This document shows positions 45,014-54,612 of a DNA stretch of 64,000 nt, one piece after another (position 1 is the first letter of the stretch; every line of letters begins with the position of its first letter). Made by a program: the position numbers and the translations under genes. Below the pieces are notes generated by a model. The model did no database searches. It was not told where the DNA came from and saw only the letters and a list, made by a program, of their open reading frames with translations. The stretch comes from Pseudomonas lalucatii (lineage in GTDB: Bacteria; Pseudomonadota; Gammaproteobacteria; Pseudomonadales; Pseudomonadaceae). The stretch spans positions 1,798,001 to 1,862,000 of the forward strand of contig NZ_JADPMV010000001.1 of NCBI RefSeq assembly GCF_018398425.1, in the 5' to 3' direction.

Positions 45014-45132
45014 GGCGCGGCATTATACGCACTTTGCGCGGGCGCCGGCAGGCGCTGCCCGGCGGTTTGCAGAGCGCCTCACAACGGCCATAATGCCGGC
45101 CTCTATTATCGCCAGAACGCCAAGGATCGCCC

Positions 45133-46695
45133 GTGAGCCAAGCCCTGATCGCCGCCCTGCAGAACCCGGCCCTCTACCCCCATGCGGTAGACGGCTTCCA
45201 GGTCATCGAGACGCATATCTCCTGGGTTCTGCTGACTGGCCCCTATGCCTACAAGATCAAGAAGCCGGTGAACTTCGGCTTCCTCGACTTCACCGAGCTG
45301 GCGGCCCGCGAGCACTTCTGCCAGGAGGAGCTGCGCCTCAATCAGCGCCTGACCCAGGGCCTCTACCTGGAAGTCCTGCCGATCAGCGGCAGCGTCGAGG
45401 CGCCACGCCTGTCCGGCGACGGCCCGATCATCGAGTACGCCCTGAAGATGCGTCAATTCCCCCAGGACCAGCTGCTCGGCGAGGTCCAGGCCCGCGGTGA
45501 GCTGAGCGAGGAGCATATCGAGGCGCTGGCCCGGCAGATCGCCGCCTTCCACCTCAAGGCCCCGCAGGTCCCTCAGGAACACGAACTCGGTACACCGCAA
45601 GCGATCATGGCACCGGTGCTGCAGAACTTCGAGCAGGTCCGCCCCCTGCTCTCGGACCGGGCCGACCTGCAGCAGCTCGACGCCCTGCAGGCCTGGGCCG
45701 AGACCAGCTACGCCCGCCTCGAGCCCGTGCTGGCCCAGCGCAAGGCCGAGGGCTTCATTCGCGAATGCCACGGCGACATCCACCTGGGCAACGTGACCCT
45801 GCTCGACGGCCAGGTGACGCTGTTCGACTGCATCGAGTTCAACGAACCCTTCCGCCTGATCGACATCGCCTCCGATGCCGCCTTCCTCGCCATGGACCTG
45901 GAAGATCGCGGCCTCAAGTGCCTGGCCCGGCGCTTCGTCAGCGCCTGGCTGGAGCACACCGGCGACTACGCCGCGCTGGAGTTGCTCAACTTCTACAAGG
46001 CCTATCGCGCCATGGTCCGCGGCAAGGTCGCGCTGTTCCGCCTCGGCCAGGAGCAGGATGCCGTGCAGCGCGCGGTGATCCTGCGCCAGTACCGCCGCTA
46101 TGCCGCCCTGGCGGAAAGCTACAGCGCCATCCCCTCGCGCTTCCTGGCCATCACCCACGGGGTTTCCGCGGTCGGCAAGAGCCACGTGGCCATGCGCCTG
46201 GTCGAGGCCCTGGGCGCCGTGCGCCTGCGCTCGGACGTCGAGCGCAAGCGCCTGTTCGGCGAGCAGCCGGTCGCCGATCAGGGCCAGCTGAGCGCCGGCA
46301 TCTACAGCCAGGATGCCAGCAGCGCCACCTACCAGCGCCTGCACCGCCTGGCCGATGCCGCCCTGCATGCGGGCTTCCCGGTGGTGATCGACGCCACCTA
46401 CCTGAAACGGGAGCAACGCCGGGCAGCCTGGCAGATCGCCGAGGCCACCGGGGCGCCCTTCCTGATCCTCGACTGCCAGGCCCCGCAGGAGGTGATCGCC
46501 GGCTGGCTCGCCCAGCGCCAGGCCGCCGGCGTCGATCCGTCCGACGCGACCCTGGAGGTGATCCAGGCGCAACAGGCCAGTCGCGAACCGCTCGACGACG
46601 ACGAACAGGCCAACAGCAAGCGGGTCGACACCCACGACGGCGCCAGCCTGGACGGCCTGGTGAAGCAGATCCGCCAACGCCTGCCCGGACTGTGA
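45133..46695 (+). CDS. two-domain phosphotransferase: APH-like kinase plus P-loop kinase
   Basis: 520 residues. Residues 1-320 resemble aminoglycoside-phosphotransferase/choline-kinase folds: YKIKKPVNFGFLDFT near 40, the catalytic loop CHGDIHLGNV (H213, D215) and the metal loop FDCIEFN. Residues 338-510 are a small P-loop kinase with Walker A GVSAVGKS (343-350), then a VVIDATYLKREQRR segment typical of AAA_33 or zeta-toxin-like kinases. The fusion is a widespread family annotated only as AAA/APH proteins, with no proven substrate. It is transcribed divergently from mrcB over a 119-base gap. Confidence 0.8.
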   Translation: MSQALIAALQNPALYPHAVDGFQVIETHISWVLLTGPYAYKIKKPVNFGFLDFTELAAREHFCQEELRLNQRLTQGLYLEVLPISGSVEAPRLSGDGPIIEYALKMRQFPQDQLLGEVQARGELSEEHIEALARQIAAFHLKAPQVPQEHELGTPQAIMAPVLQNFEQVRPLLSDRADLQQLDALQAWAETSYARLEPVLAQRKAEGFIRECHGDIHLGNVTLLDGQVTLFDCIEFNEPFRLIDIASDAAFLAMDLEDRGLKCLARRFVSAWLEHTGDYAALELLNFYKAYRAMVRGKVALFRLGQEQDAVQRAVILRQYRRYAALAESYSAIPSRFLAITHGVSAVGKSHVAMRLVEALGAVRLRSDVERKRLFGEQPVADQGQLSAGIYSQDASSATYQRLHRLADAALHAGFPVVIDATYLKREQRRAAWQIAEATGAPFLILDCQAPQEVIAGWLAQRQAAGVDPSDATLEVIQAQQASREPLDDDEQANSKRVDTHDGASLDGLVKQIRQRLPGL

Positions 46696-46775
46696 CAGCG
46701 GCGCGGCCGGTCGCGACGAGCAGATCGCGCCGCGACTTCTATACTGGCGGGAAACCACCCTAGGGAAAGCCCGCC

Positions 46776-47120
46776 ATGAGCCAGCCGCGCCAACTCGATA
46801 GCCCGCTCTACCGCCTGCTGCGCGAGGAAAACATCAGCGGCTTCAACGCCCAGCGGCCCATGGACGTCGAAGTCGACCTGAGCGGCGGCGATTTTCGTGG
46901 TCTCGACCTGCGCGCCCTGGACGCCCAGGGCATCAATTTCACCGACGCCTACTTCCGCGGCACCGACCTGCGCGGCCTCGACCTGCGCCATTCCCGCCTG
47001 GAGGGTGCCAGCCTGGCCCATGCGCAGATCTCCGGGACCTACTTCCCGGCGGACCTCTCGGCCGACGAACTGCTGATGTCGGTCAACTTCGGCACCCGCC
47101 TGCGCTACCGGACCCGCTGA
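46776..47120 (+). CDS. short pentapeptide-repeat protein
   Basis: 114 residues. Residues about 33-90 follow the A(D/N)LxX pentapeptide rhythm (DLSGGDFRGLDLRALDAQG, INFTDAYFRGTDLRGLDL, RHSRLEGASLAHAQISGTYF), predicting a short right-handed quadrilateral beta-helix of about three coils. This is too short for a DNA-mimic of the Qnr kind, and its role is unknown. AGGGAAAG precedes the ATG. The next gene starts 2 bases after its stop. Confidence 0.8.
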   Translation: MSQPRQLDSPLYRLLREENISGFNAQRPMDVEVDLSGGDFRGLDLRALDAQGINFTDAYFRGTDLRGLDLRHSRLEGASLAHAQISGTYFPADLSADELLMSVNFGTRLRYRTR

Positions 47121-47122
47121 AC

Positions 47123-47872
47123 ATGAATGAAGCAAGCGCCCTGTTCGCGGCCGGCGCCCAGGCCTACGCCAGCTATCGTCCGCAGTACCCGGCAGCCCTG
47201 TTCGACTGGCTGGCGCGCCACAGTCCGCAACGCCAGAGGGCCCTGGATATTGCCTGCGGCAACGGCCAGGCCAGCCAGCCATTGCGCCGCCATTTCGCCC
47301 AGGTGCTGGCCTGCGACGCCAGCATCGAACAGCTGCGCGCCGGCAGCGACTGGGGCGGCGTCCAGGTCTTCGTCGCCGACGCACCGGCGCTGCCCCTGCC
47401 GACGGCCAGTCTCGACCTGATAGTGGTCGCCCAGGCGCTGCACTGGTTCGCCAACCCGGCGTTCTTCGCCGAAATCGAGCGCCTGCTCAAGCCTCGCGGC
47501 CTGTTCTGCGCCTGGTGCTATGGCCTGATGCAGATCGACGGCGGACTGGACGCCCTGATCGAAGACCTCTACCGCAATACCCTGGCCGGCTACTGGCTGG
47601 ATGGGCGTGCCAGCGTCGATGCCGGCTACCGGGATATCCAGCTGCCCCTAGCCCGGATCGCGGTGCCCGAGATGGCCCTCGAGGCCTCCTGGCACTTCGC
47701 CCAGCTGACCGGCTACCTGCGCACCTGGTCGGCGGTCCAGCTCTGGGAGCGACAGCACGGCCGCGACCCGGTCGCCGAGCTGACGCCGGCCTTGCAGCGG
47801 GCCTGGGGCGATGTCGAGCGGCCACGTCCGGTGCGCTGGCCACTACACTTTCTGGCAGGCATCGCAGGCTGA
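47123..47872 (+). CDS. class I SAM-dependent methyltransferase (Methyltransf_11)
   Basis: 249 residues. Motif I is LDIACGNGQASQPL (about 43-56), then an acidic VLACDAS, then FVADAPALPLPTASLDLIVVAQALHWF, the motif of the group that includes yeast Crg1/Tmt1-type small-molecule methyltransferases. AQALHWF and a C-terminal Trp-rich part (SWHFAQLTGYLRTWSAV) match that subfamily, which may act on carboxylic acids. The substrate is unknown. It begins 2 bases after the pentapeptide gene, so the two are probably co-transcribed. Confidence 0.8.
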   Translation: MNEASALFAAGAQAYASYRPQYPAALFDWLARHSPQRQRALDIACGNGQASQPLRRHFAQVLACDASIEQLRAGSDWGGVQVFVADAPALPLPTASLDLIVVAQALHWFANPAFFAEIERLLKPRGLFCAWCYGLMQIDGGLDALIEDLYRNTLAGYWLDGRASVDAGYRDIQLPLARIAVPEMALEASWHFAQLTGYLRTWSAVQLWERQHGRDPVAELTPALQRAWGDVERPRPVRWPLHFLAGIAG

Positions 47873-47910
47873 GCGCACTTCGTTTCGCCCGCGCAACGCA
47901 AGGAGACTCG

Positions 47911-48183
47911 ATGAACGACGAACTGCAACACCTGAAGAACCTGGGCAAGACCTCGGTGCAATGGCTGCACGCCGCCGGCATCCACAGCGCCAACGACCTG
48001 CGCCGCCTGGGGGCGGTGAGCGCCTACCGGGCCGTTCGGGCGAGGGGCTTTCGCGCCTCCAAGGTGCTGCTCTACGCCATAGAGGGCGCCCTGCTGGACG
48101 TGTACTGGAACGAGCTGCCCCCCGCCCACAAGGCCGAGCTGAACGGCCAGGTCGAGGCGTACGCCGCGCACAACAAGAGCTAG
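47911..48183 (+). CDS. TfoX C-terminal-domain protein
   Basis: 90 residues, AAGGAGA 5 bases before the ATG. The sequence LKNLGKTSVQWLHAAGIHSANDLRRLGAVSAYRAVRARG is the helix-hairpin-helix-like TfoX C-terminal domain, here alone without the N-terminal domain of the competence regulator TfoX/Sxy. VLLYAIEGALLDVYWNELP completes it. Stand-alone versions are common and of unknown role. In P. aeruginosa a gene of this type precedes cbpA (from memory). Confidence 0.85.
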   Translation: MNDELQHLKNLGKTSVQWLHAAGIHSANDLRRLGAVSAYRAVRARGFRASKVLLYAIEGALLDVYWNELPPAHKAELNGQVEAYAAHNKS

Positions 48184-48288
48184 CTCACAAGCTGCGCCGA
48201 CGAGGATTTACCAAATGCCTGCCGCCCCCTATTGTTTCAGGGCCATTCGTGCCTCTAGCCAGCCAAGCCAGTTCAAGGAATCACGCTC

Positions 48289-49089
48289 ATGTACTTACTC
48301 GGGGAGCAACCGGCGTACGCCGACCAGCTGATCAGCCGACTGCAAAGCATCCCCGCTCAGCTGCTGGACGGGCTGCAGCCTGCGGGCCCCGCCCTGCTGC
48401 TGGAGCAGGTGGAGGATCTGGCGCCGGAGCTGCCGAGCAATCGGCTGTTCATCATCGAGGACGGCCTGCTGCACGCGCTGGTCGACGAGCGCCCGCTGTT
48501 CTATCTGCAGGAGGGCGATCTGGTGGGCCTGCGTCAGGGCATCGACCTGCCCAGTTGCCGCTACCGCAGCGAAGAGCCCCTGAGCCTGATGCCCTACTCG
48601 CGCAGCGCGGTGTTCCAGCACATCTATGCCAGCGAGCAGCGCCAGGAACTGTTCATCCAGTACCTGATCGGCCACACGGCGCTGCTCTCCGATGCCCTGG
48701 CGCGCCTCAAGCAACCGGAGATTCGTCCCTCCACCGGCTTCCAGCACTTCGCCGCCGGCGAGGAGCTGATCCACCAGGGCGACGCCGCCGACCATGTGTT
48801 CATCATCATCGAAGGCCACGCCGAGGCCTTCGTCGACGGCCACAAGGTCGGCGACGTGCAGAAGGACGAGATCTTCGGCGCCATGGCGGTGTTCACCCGC
48901 GAGCGGCGCAGCGCCACCGTGCTGGCCACCGAGCCCTGCACCGTGATGGTGATCCCCAAGGAACAGTTCCTCAGCCTGATGCAGAGCAATCCACGGATCG
49001 CCCACAGCCTGATCGAGAGCATGGCGCGGCGCATCGACTTGCTGAACAAGGAAGTGACCCAACTGCGCCTGCCGGCCGAGGCGGTCTAA
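48289..49089 (+). CDS. cbpA: cyclic-nucleotide-binding protein CbpA
   Basis: 266 residues with two cyclic-nucleotide-binding folds. The first (about 40-110) is degenerate. The second (about 145-245) reads FAAGEELIHQGDAADHVFIIIEGHAEAF, then IFGAMAVFTRERRSATV in the phosphate-binding cassette. The family's Glu of FGE is Ala here, which may weaken cAMP binding. No helix-turn-helix follows, so it is not a transcription factor of the Crp type. CbpA of P. aeruginosa is a Vfr-induced, cAMP-binding polar protein. Position directly before prrF agrees with that genome. AAGGAA lies 9 bases before the ATG. Confidence 0.85.
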   Translation: MYLLGEQPAYADQLISRLQSIPAQLLDGLQPAGPALLLEQVEDLAPELPSNRLFIIEDGLLHALVDERPLFYLQEGDLVGLRQGIDLPSCRYRSEEPLSLMPYSRSAVFQHIYASEQRQELFIQYLIGHTALLSDALARLKQPEIRPSTGFQHFAAGEELIHQGDAADHVFIIIEGHAEAFVDGHKVGDVQKDEIFGAMAVFTRERRSATVLATEPCTVMVIPKEQFLSLMQSNPRIAHSLIESMARRIDLLNKEVTQLRLPAEAV

Positions 49090-49140
49090 GCGGCGCGCCA
49101 GCCCGAAGCGCGGGGGCGAGAAATTATTTGCCCCGAGGCG

Positions 49141-49168
49141 TTGACATCGAAATGAGAATTGTTATTAT
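49141..49168 (+). promoter_or_regulatory. Fur-regulated promoter of prrF
   Basis: TTGACA (49141-49146), a 16-bp spacer and TATTAT (49163-49168). The spacer and -10 overlap an AAATGAGAATTGTTATTATT stretch that matches most of the Fur box GATAATGATAATCATTATC, so iron-loaded Fur would block the polymerase. Confidence 0.8.
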
Positions 49169-49174
49169 TCAATC

Positions 49175-49289
49175 AACTGATCGCGAGATCAGCCGATAAG
49201 CTAAAGGGACCTGCAGTCGGACTCTTCAGATTATCTCCTCATCAGGCTAATCACGGTTATTGACCCGGCGCATGCCGGGTCTTTTTTTT
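49175..49289 (+). ncRNA. prrF: PrrF small regulatory RNA (single copy)
   Basis: About 115 bases from AACTGATCGCGAGATCAGC to the T-run. The conserved pairing core GACTCTTCAGATTATCTCCT, followed by CATCAGGCTAATCACGG, is intact. This core base-pairs with mRNAs of iron-using proteins such as sodB under iron starvation. A 5' hairpin (CTGATCGCGAGATCAG) and a Rho-independent terminator frame it. P. aeruginosa has two copies in tandem here, but only one is present in this window, so the heme-responsive longer PrrH transcript cannot be made. Confidence 0.92.
49262..49289 (+). terminator. Rho-independent terminator of prrF
   Basis: GACCCGGC and GCCGGGTC form an 8-bp stem with loop GCAT, followed by eight T. 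Confidence 0.95.
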
Positions 49290-49318
49290 GCCTGTCATTT
49301 CCCCCGCCCCTGGCGGCA

Positions 49319-51460
49319 CTAATACGCCAGCTTGGCGTAGAAGGTCTGCTGCGAGGCCTCGCGGGCCTGCCTGAGGGTGTGGATGCCGCGCTCGGCGAGC
49401 AGCGGAATCAGACGCAGGAACACCTCGCCTGTGACCATGGCATCTCCCAGGGCCGTATGCCGGCCGACCACCTGCACCCCCAGGCGCGCGGCGATCTGCT
49501 CGAGGCGGTGTTCGTCGGCCGTGTGGCCGGGGTGGGCCAGGGCCGACAGCAGCAGGGTGTCGAGGACCGGCTGGATGAAGCGGATGCCGGTCTGCGCCTC
49601 CTTGAGCTGCAGGAAGCGCATATCGAACGCCGCGTTGTGCGCCACCAGCACGGTGTCCTCGGCGAAACGCTGGAACAGCGGCAGCACCTGGGCGATGCCT
49701 GGCTGGCCGGCCAGCAGCTCCGGGGTCAGACCGTGCACCTGCTGGGACTCCCGGGGAATCGAGCGGTGCGGGTCGATCAGCTGCTCGAAACACTCCTGCT
49801 TGAGCAGGTGGCCGTTGACGATGCGCACCGCACCGATCGAAATGATCTCGTCGCCCTCCGAAGGCGCCAGGCCGGTGGTTTCGGTGTCGAACACGGTGTA
49901 GGCCAGTTCGGCCAAGGGCCGCTCGTCCAGTTCCGGGGTCTGCCCCGGCTGGCTGAACAGGTCGAAGTCGTAGTACACCGGGCGGCCATGGGCGGGGGCA
50001 GCCGGAGCGTCCAGCGGCTCGGGTTCGATGACCGGCAGCTGCAGGTACAGGCAAGCGACGCCGGCGCCGCGGCCGCCCTGGCACCAGAGTTCGCCGCCGT
50101 GGCGCTCCAGCACCTCGCGCAGGGTCGTGGCACCGGGATCATCGCCGCCCAGGCTGAACGGCCGCGCCTCCCACTCATGCAGCAGCTCGGGCTCCACCGG
50201 CGGTCCCTGCCAGCGCAGGCCCAGTCGGGCGAAGCCATCCTCGCCGGCCAGCTCGAGTTCGACCTCGCTGATCCCGCAGGCGCCGGCCAGCGCCCCTGTC
50301 AACTGGGTCATGGCCTGCACCAGGGAGTAGCTGTCCAGGCTCAGCCAGAGCGGCGGACCATCGCCCGCATAGTGCGCGGTGACATTCAGGGCGGCGGCGA
50401 AATTGCGCTGCAGCGCCAGCAGCAGGTCGCTGGCCAGCATGTCCTCCAGCGGCCACTGCGGCCGCAACACGTCGGCGTGCCGGGCCAGCGCCTGCTCCAG
50501 CTGCTGGGACAGCCGTTGCGCCTCGTCGAGGATCACCGCGCCGAAACGCTGGCGCTGCTCGGCCTCCATCTGCGGATACTGCTGCACGGTTTCGGCGGCG
50601 GCGCGGATATTGGCCAGGGCACCGCGGCTGCCCTCGGTGAGCTGCAGCAGCAGGGCGTCGCGGCGGCTGTTGAGCTCCATCGCCCGGGTGGTGTCCTCGA
50701 GAATCAGCACGAAGCCGATCAGCTCGCCCTCGCCATCCTGCAACGGCACCATCTGGGCGCGCAGCAGGTGCGCACCGCGGGCCGTGACGAAGGTGGCCAC
50801 CGGCCGCGGGCTGCGTTGCTCCAGGCGCCGGCGCACGCGTTCCAGGGCATGCACGATCAGGCGCTGGTCGAGAATGGCGAAGATCGATCGGCCCAGGCCG
50901 ACCGGGGCGCCGTTCGCCTGCCCCCCGGCGGGCTCCAGGAGCAGGCTGGCACGGCTGTTGTAGAGCAGGATACGGCCCTCACGGTTGCACACCAGCACGC
51001 TCTGGGCCAGCTCCGACATCAACGCCACCAGGCGATTCTTCTCCTGCTCCAGGTCGGCATTGGCCTCCTCGATGCGCCGCCTGACCTCCTGCCGCTGGGC
51101 GTCATGACTCTCGGCAAAGGCGTTCAGCGCCCGCGCCAGCCGGCGCATCGGCCGGGCGCCCTGGGGACTGGCGCGGTGCCCGGGATTGACCCGGTGGATG
51201 ATGTCGACCTCCTCGGCCAGGCGCACCGCCGCCTCCGGATAGGCCGCCAGGGCGAGCCGCAGGAGGACGGCGAAGGGCACCAGCAACAGGGCGCCGAGCA
51301 CCACCAGCAACGCGCCCCGGCCCTCGAGCAAAGCCCGCAGCGCGGCGCGCTCGCTCGCGTCCAGGTCGACCCACAGCGCTGCCCCGGCCAGGCCGAGCAA
51401 GGCCGCCAGCAGTACCGCGAGGGCCGCCAGCCAGGCGACGAACCTGCGCCGCGGGCCCAT
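49319..51460 (-). CDS. membrane PAS/pseudokinase sensor fused to a DnaQ-type 3'-5' exonuclease
   Basis: 713 residues. Two N-terminal membrane helices (about 10-32 and 49-72) are followed by a HAMP-like linker and a coiled coil (100-150). A PAS domain follows (about 150-260: LVCNREGRILLYNSRA, then LIGFVLILEDTTRAMEL). The region 262-330 aligns with a histidine-kinase dimerisation domain but has EGSRGALANIRAAAET where HELRTPLxxI is expected, so the phospho-accepting His is missing. A worn ATPase-like part (340-475) follows. The exonuclease occupies about 518-690 with all DEDDh residues: D525 and E527 (FDTETTG), D613 (HNAAFDMRFL), H668 and D673. It is the last gene of the four-gene minus-strand cluster, 2 bases after the receiver gene. 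This is a signal-linked nuclease by architecture; its target is unknown. Confidence 0.85.
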   Translation of the reverse strand: MGPRRRFVAWLAALAVLLAALLGLAGAALWVDLDASERAALRALLEGRGALLVVLGALLLVPFAVLLRLALAAYPEAAVRLAEEVDIIHRVNPGHRASPQGARPMRRLARALNAFAESHDAQRQEVRRRIEEANADLEQEKNRLVALMSELAQSVLVCNREGRILLYNSRASLLLEPAGGQANGAPVGLGRSIFAILDQRLIVHALERVRRRLEQRSPRPVATFVTARGAHLLRAQMVPLQDGEGELIGFVLILEDTTRAMELNSRRDALLLQLTEGSRGALANIRAAAETVQQYPQMEAEQRQRFGAVILDEAQRLSQQLEQALARHADVLRPQWPLEDMLASDLLLALQRNFAAALNVTAHYAGDGPPLWLSLDSYSLVQAMTQLTGALAGACGISEVELELAGEDGFARLGLRWQGPPVEPELLHEWEARPFSLGGDDPGATTLREVLERHGGELWCQGGRGAGVACLYLQLPVIEPEPLDAPAAPAHGRPVYYDFDLFSQPGQTPELDERPLAELAYTVFDTETTGLAPSEGDEIISIGAVRIVNGHLLKQECFEQLIDPHRSIPRESQQVHGLTPELLAGQPGIAQVLPLFQRFAEDTVLVAHNAAFDMRFLQLKEAQTGIRFIQPVLDTLLLSALAHPGHTADEHRLEQIAARLGVQVVGRHTALGDAMVTGEVFLRLIPLLAERGIHTLRQAREASQQTFYAKLAY

Positions 51461-51462
51461 GC

Positions 51463-51834
51463 CTAGTCGTCCCCGAGCAGCGCACGCACCTGGCCCAGCA
51501 GGTCCTGGGTCGAGAACGGCTTGGTGATATAGGCATCGGCGCCCAGCGCCAGGCCCTTGCTGATCTCCACCTCGCGGCCCTTGGCGGTCAGCATGACGAT
51601 GCGCAGCCGCGCCCACGCCGGGTTCTCGCGGATCTTCTGGCACAGGTCGAAACCGCTCAGGTGCGGCAGCATCACGTCGAGCAGCACCAGGTCGGGGGGC
51701 TGCTGCTGGATCGACTCCCAGGCCTGCTGGCCGTCGTGGGCCAGCCGCACCTCATAGCCCGCCTGCTGCAGGAGGAACTCCAGGGAGATGACGATGTTCG
51801 GCTCGTCGTCGGCGATCAACACGGTATGACTCAT
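51463..51834 (-). CDS. single-domain response regulator (receiver only)
   Basis: 123 residues, a CheY-like receiver: DDEP acidic pocket at 9-12, phospho-acceptor Asp in LVLLDVMLP (about residue 53), Thr in MLTAKG and Lys in YITKPF. There is no output domain, so it signals through a protein partner. Its ATG overlaps the stop of the upstream histidine kinase gene (51831-51834), making the kinase its likely phosphodonor. Confidence 0.92.
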   Translation of the reverse strand: MSHTVLIADDEPNIVISLEFLLQQAGYEVRLAHDGQQAWESIQQQPPDLVLLDVMLPHLSGFDLCQKIRENPAWARLRIVMLTAKGREVEISKGLALGADAYITKPFSTQDLLGQVRALLGDD

Positions 51835-54599
51835 GCCCGGTCCTCCGTCTTGCGGCCAGGGGCCGGCGCCTCGGCGCCGCCTAAGGGAAGCGTAAAGGAA
51901 AAGCACGCACCCTGCCCGCGCGCACTGTCCACCCACAGGCGTCCGCCGAAGTGCTCGATGATCTGTCGGCTGATCGGCAGGCCCAGGCCGGTGCCCTGGG
52001 GCTTCTCCGTGAGGCTGTCGCCGGCCTGGCGAAACTTCTCGAAGATCGCCTCCTGGTCGGCCGGGTCGATGCCGGCGCCGTTGTCGCGCACCGCCACCCG
52101 CAACGCCTCGTCCTGCTCGCACAGGGCGATGTCGATGCGGCCATGATCGCGGTCGCAGAACTTCACCGCGTTGGAGATCAGGTTGAGCAGCACCTGCAGC
52201 AGACGGTCGCGGTCGGCCAGCACCGGCGTCACCCGTGGCGGCAACTCCAGGCCCAGCTCGATCCGCCGGTCGCCGAGCAGCTGGCTGGTGGTGGCCACGG
52301 CATCCTCGATCACCGCCCCGAGGTCGACCGCGGTCGCCTGCCATTCGGCCCGCCCGGACTCCAGCTTGGCCAGGTCCAGCACCTGGTTGATCATCCGCGT
52401 CAGGCGCTCGCTCTCCTTGACGATGATGGCGATGAAGCGCGCGCGCTGCTCGGTTTCCAGCTGCGGATTGTCGTTGAGGATCTCGGAGAAGGCGCGGATC
52501 GAGGTCAGCGGCGTGCGCAGCTCGTGGGTGACGGTGGAGATGAAGTCGTCCTTCAGCCGGTCGAGCTCGCGCAGCCGTGCATTGGCCGCGCGCAGCTCGG
52601 CGGTGGCGGCCTCCAGCTCGCGCGACTGCTGCTCCAGGCGGCGACTGTAGGCCAGCACCTGGGAGGCCTCGTCGAGGATGCCCAGCACCTCGTCCATGCC
52701 CAGGGGCTCCTCCTGCACCACCGAGGCCAGCATCACCCGCGCCGAGGCGGTGCCGATGGCGCCGGCCAGCTGCTGCTCGGCGAAGTGCACCAGCTCGGCA
52801 TCCGCCTCCAGCGCATCGCTCGAGGCCAGCCCGCGGCGCCGCGCATGGGCGGCGAAGGCCTCGGCGGCCCGCTGCGGACCGAGAAAGCGGCCGACCAGGG
52901 CGACCACCTCGCTTACCGAGGCGCTGCCGCGCCACAGGCTCGCCCCCTGCCCGGCGACCTTGAAGACATCGACGAACAGCAGCGCCTGGGCGTGTTCGCC
53001 GCTGCTCTGGCGGCGCAGCAGCGATACCCCGACATAGGCGCCGAGGTTGGCCGTCAGGCTCCAGAACAGCGAGTGGCCGATCTCGTCCAGCCCCTCCAGG
53101 CCGAACAGCGCCAGCGGCTTGAGCCAGGCGATGGCCAGCGGCCCCTGCTCGATGAAGCTCAGCGGCAGCCAGCCGGACTTGGCGAACGCCGGCAACAGCA
53201 GGGTGTAGGCCCAGAGCACGAAGCCCAGCGCCAGGCCGCTCAGGGCGCCGGCTCGGCTGCCCTGCTTCCAGTACATGCCGCCGAGCAGCGCCGGGGCGAA
53301 CTGCGCCACCGCGGCGAAGGACACCAGGCCGATCGACACCAGGGCATAGGCCTCGCCGGCCGCCCGGTAGTACAGGTAGCCGAGCAGCATCAGCAGCAGG
53401 ATGGCACCGCGGCGTATGCCCAGCAGCAGCCCCGACAGGTCGCGCCGGCGCGCCAGGCCCAGGCCCTGCCAGCGCAGCAGCAGCGGCATCGCCAGGTCGT
53501 TGCAGATCATGGTCGACAGGGCGATGGTCTCGACTATGACCATGCCGGTGGCCGCCGACAGGCCGCCGATGAACACCAGCAGGGCCAGCGCCGCCTGCCC
53601 CCGGGCCATGGGCAGGGTGAGGACGAAGGTGTCGGCGTCCACCGCACCGGCGGGGAACTGCATCAGCCCGGCGAAGGCGATCGGCAGGACGAACAGGTTG
53701 ATCGCCAGCAGGTACAGCGGAAACAGCCAGGCCGCCTTGGCCAGGTGGTCCTCGTTGACGTTCTCCACCACGCCGACCTGGAACTGCCGTGGCAGCAACA
53801 GGATCGACAGCATCGACAGGAAGATCAGCGCCGCCCAGGAGCCGTAGGTGCCGGCGGGCCCGCCCAGGGTCAGCAGGCGGTCGATGTCCGGCAGCCGCGC
53901 CGCCTGGGCGAACAGGTCGGCGAAGCCCTGGTAGAGGCCGAAGGTGACGAACAGGCCGACGGCCAGGAAGGCCAGCAGCTTGACCAGCGACTCGAAGGCG
54001 ATGGCGGCGACCATGCCCTCGTGGCGCTCGGTGGCATCCAGGTGGCGGGTGCCGAAGAGGATGGTGAAGGCCGCCAGCAACAGCGCCACATAGAGCGCGG
54101 TGTCCTGCAACGGGCCGAGCGTCAGGGTGGCGTCCGGCATGCGCACGGCCGGGTACTGCCAGAAGATCAGGAAGCTGGTGGACACCGCCTTGAGTTGCAG
54201 GGCGATATAGGGGATCACGCCGATCACCGCGATCAGCGTCACCAGGCCGCCGAGCAGCGCGCTCTTGCCATAGCGGGCGGCAATGAAGTCGGCGATCGAG
54301 GTGATGCGGTTGGCCTTGCTGATGCGGATCATCTTGCGCAGCACCAGCCAGAACAGCGCCGCCATCAGGGTCGGTCCGAGGTAGATCGGCAGGAAGCCGA
54401 CGCCACTGGCCGCGGCCCGGCCGACGCTGCCGTAGAAGGTCCAGGAGGTGGCGTAGACCGCCATGGACAGGGCGTAGATGTAGGGATTGGCGATGATCGA
54501 GCGGCCGGTTTCGGCGCGCTTGTCGCCCCAGTAGGCGATGGCGAAGAGCAGCGCCAGATAGGCGCCGGCGGCCAGCAGGATCAGGGCGCCGTGCGGCAT
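51831..54599 (-). CDS. sodium/solute symporter-histidine kinase hybrid sensor
   Basis: 922 residues. Residues 1-530 hold about 13 membrane helices of a sodium:solute symporter (SSS/SLC5) fold ([57 protein letters not shown]). A helical linker (about 560-680) leads to a HisKA domain with H692 in [13 protein letters not shown] and an HATPase ([36 protein letters not shown]). This is the CrbS/MxtR type of sensor, linked in relatives to the acetate switch, rather than CbrA. The partner here is a receiver without HTH, not the LuxR-type CrbR/ErdR. The next gene upstream encodes a two-helix protein like symporter small subunits. Confidence 0.92.
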   Translation of the reverse strand: MPHGALILLAAGAYLALLFAIAYWGDKRAETGRSIIANPYIYALSMAVYATSWTFYGSVGRAAASGVGFLPIYLGPTLMAALFWLVLRKMIRISKANRITSIADFIAARYGKSALLGGLVTLIAVIGVIPYIALQLKAVSTSFLIFWQYPAVRMPDATLTLGPLQDTALYVALLLAAFTILFGTRHLDATERHEGMVAAIAFESLVKLLAFLAVGLFVTFGLYQGFADLFAQAARLPDIDRLLTLGGPAGTYGSWAALIFLSMLSILLLPRQFQVGVVENVNEDHLAKAAWLFPLYLLAINLFVLPIAFAGLMQFPAGAVDADTFVLTLPMARGQAALALLVFIGGLSAATGMVIVETIALSTMICNDLAMPLLLRWQGLGLARRRDLSGLLLGIRRGAILLLMLLGYLYYRAAGEAYALVSIGLVSFAAVAQFAPALLGGMYWKQGSRAGALSGLALGFVLWAYTLLLPAFAKSGWLPLSFIEQGPLAIAWLKPLALFGLEGLDEIGHSLFWSLTANLGAYVGVSLLRRQSSGEHAQALLFVDVFKVAGQGASLWRGSASVSEVVALVGRFLGPQRAAEAFAAHARRRGLASSDALEADAELVHFAEQQLAGAIGTASARVMLASVVQEEPLGMDEVLGILDEASQVLAYSRRLEQQSRELEAATAELRAANARLRELDRLKDDFISTVTHELRTPLTSIRAFSEILNDNPQLETEQRARFIAIIVKESERLTRMINQVLDLAKLESGRAEWQATAVDLGAVIEDAVATTSQLLGDRRIELGLELPPRVTPVLADRDRLLQVLLNLISNAVKFCDRDHGRIDIALCEQDEALRVAVRDNGAGIDPADQEAIFEKFRQAGDSLTEKPQGTGLGLPISRQIIEHFGGRLWVDSARGQGACFSFTLPLGGAEAPAPGRKTEDRA

Positions 54600-54612
54600 G
54601 CTCGGCTAGTCC

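Noticed and set aside
45022..45027. TATAAT on the minus strand just before the mrcB start codon
   Set aside because: It lies about 9 bases from the start codon and has no -35 at proper spacing, so it would give a leaderless mRNA; probably chance.
51831..54599. CbrA identity for the symporter-kinase
   Set aside because: The N-terminal helices resemble CrbS/MxtR rather than CbrA, and the partner is a bare receiver instead of an NtrC-type CbrB.
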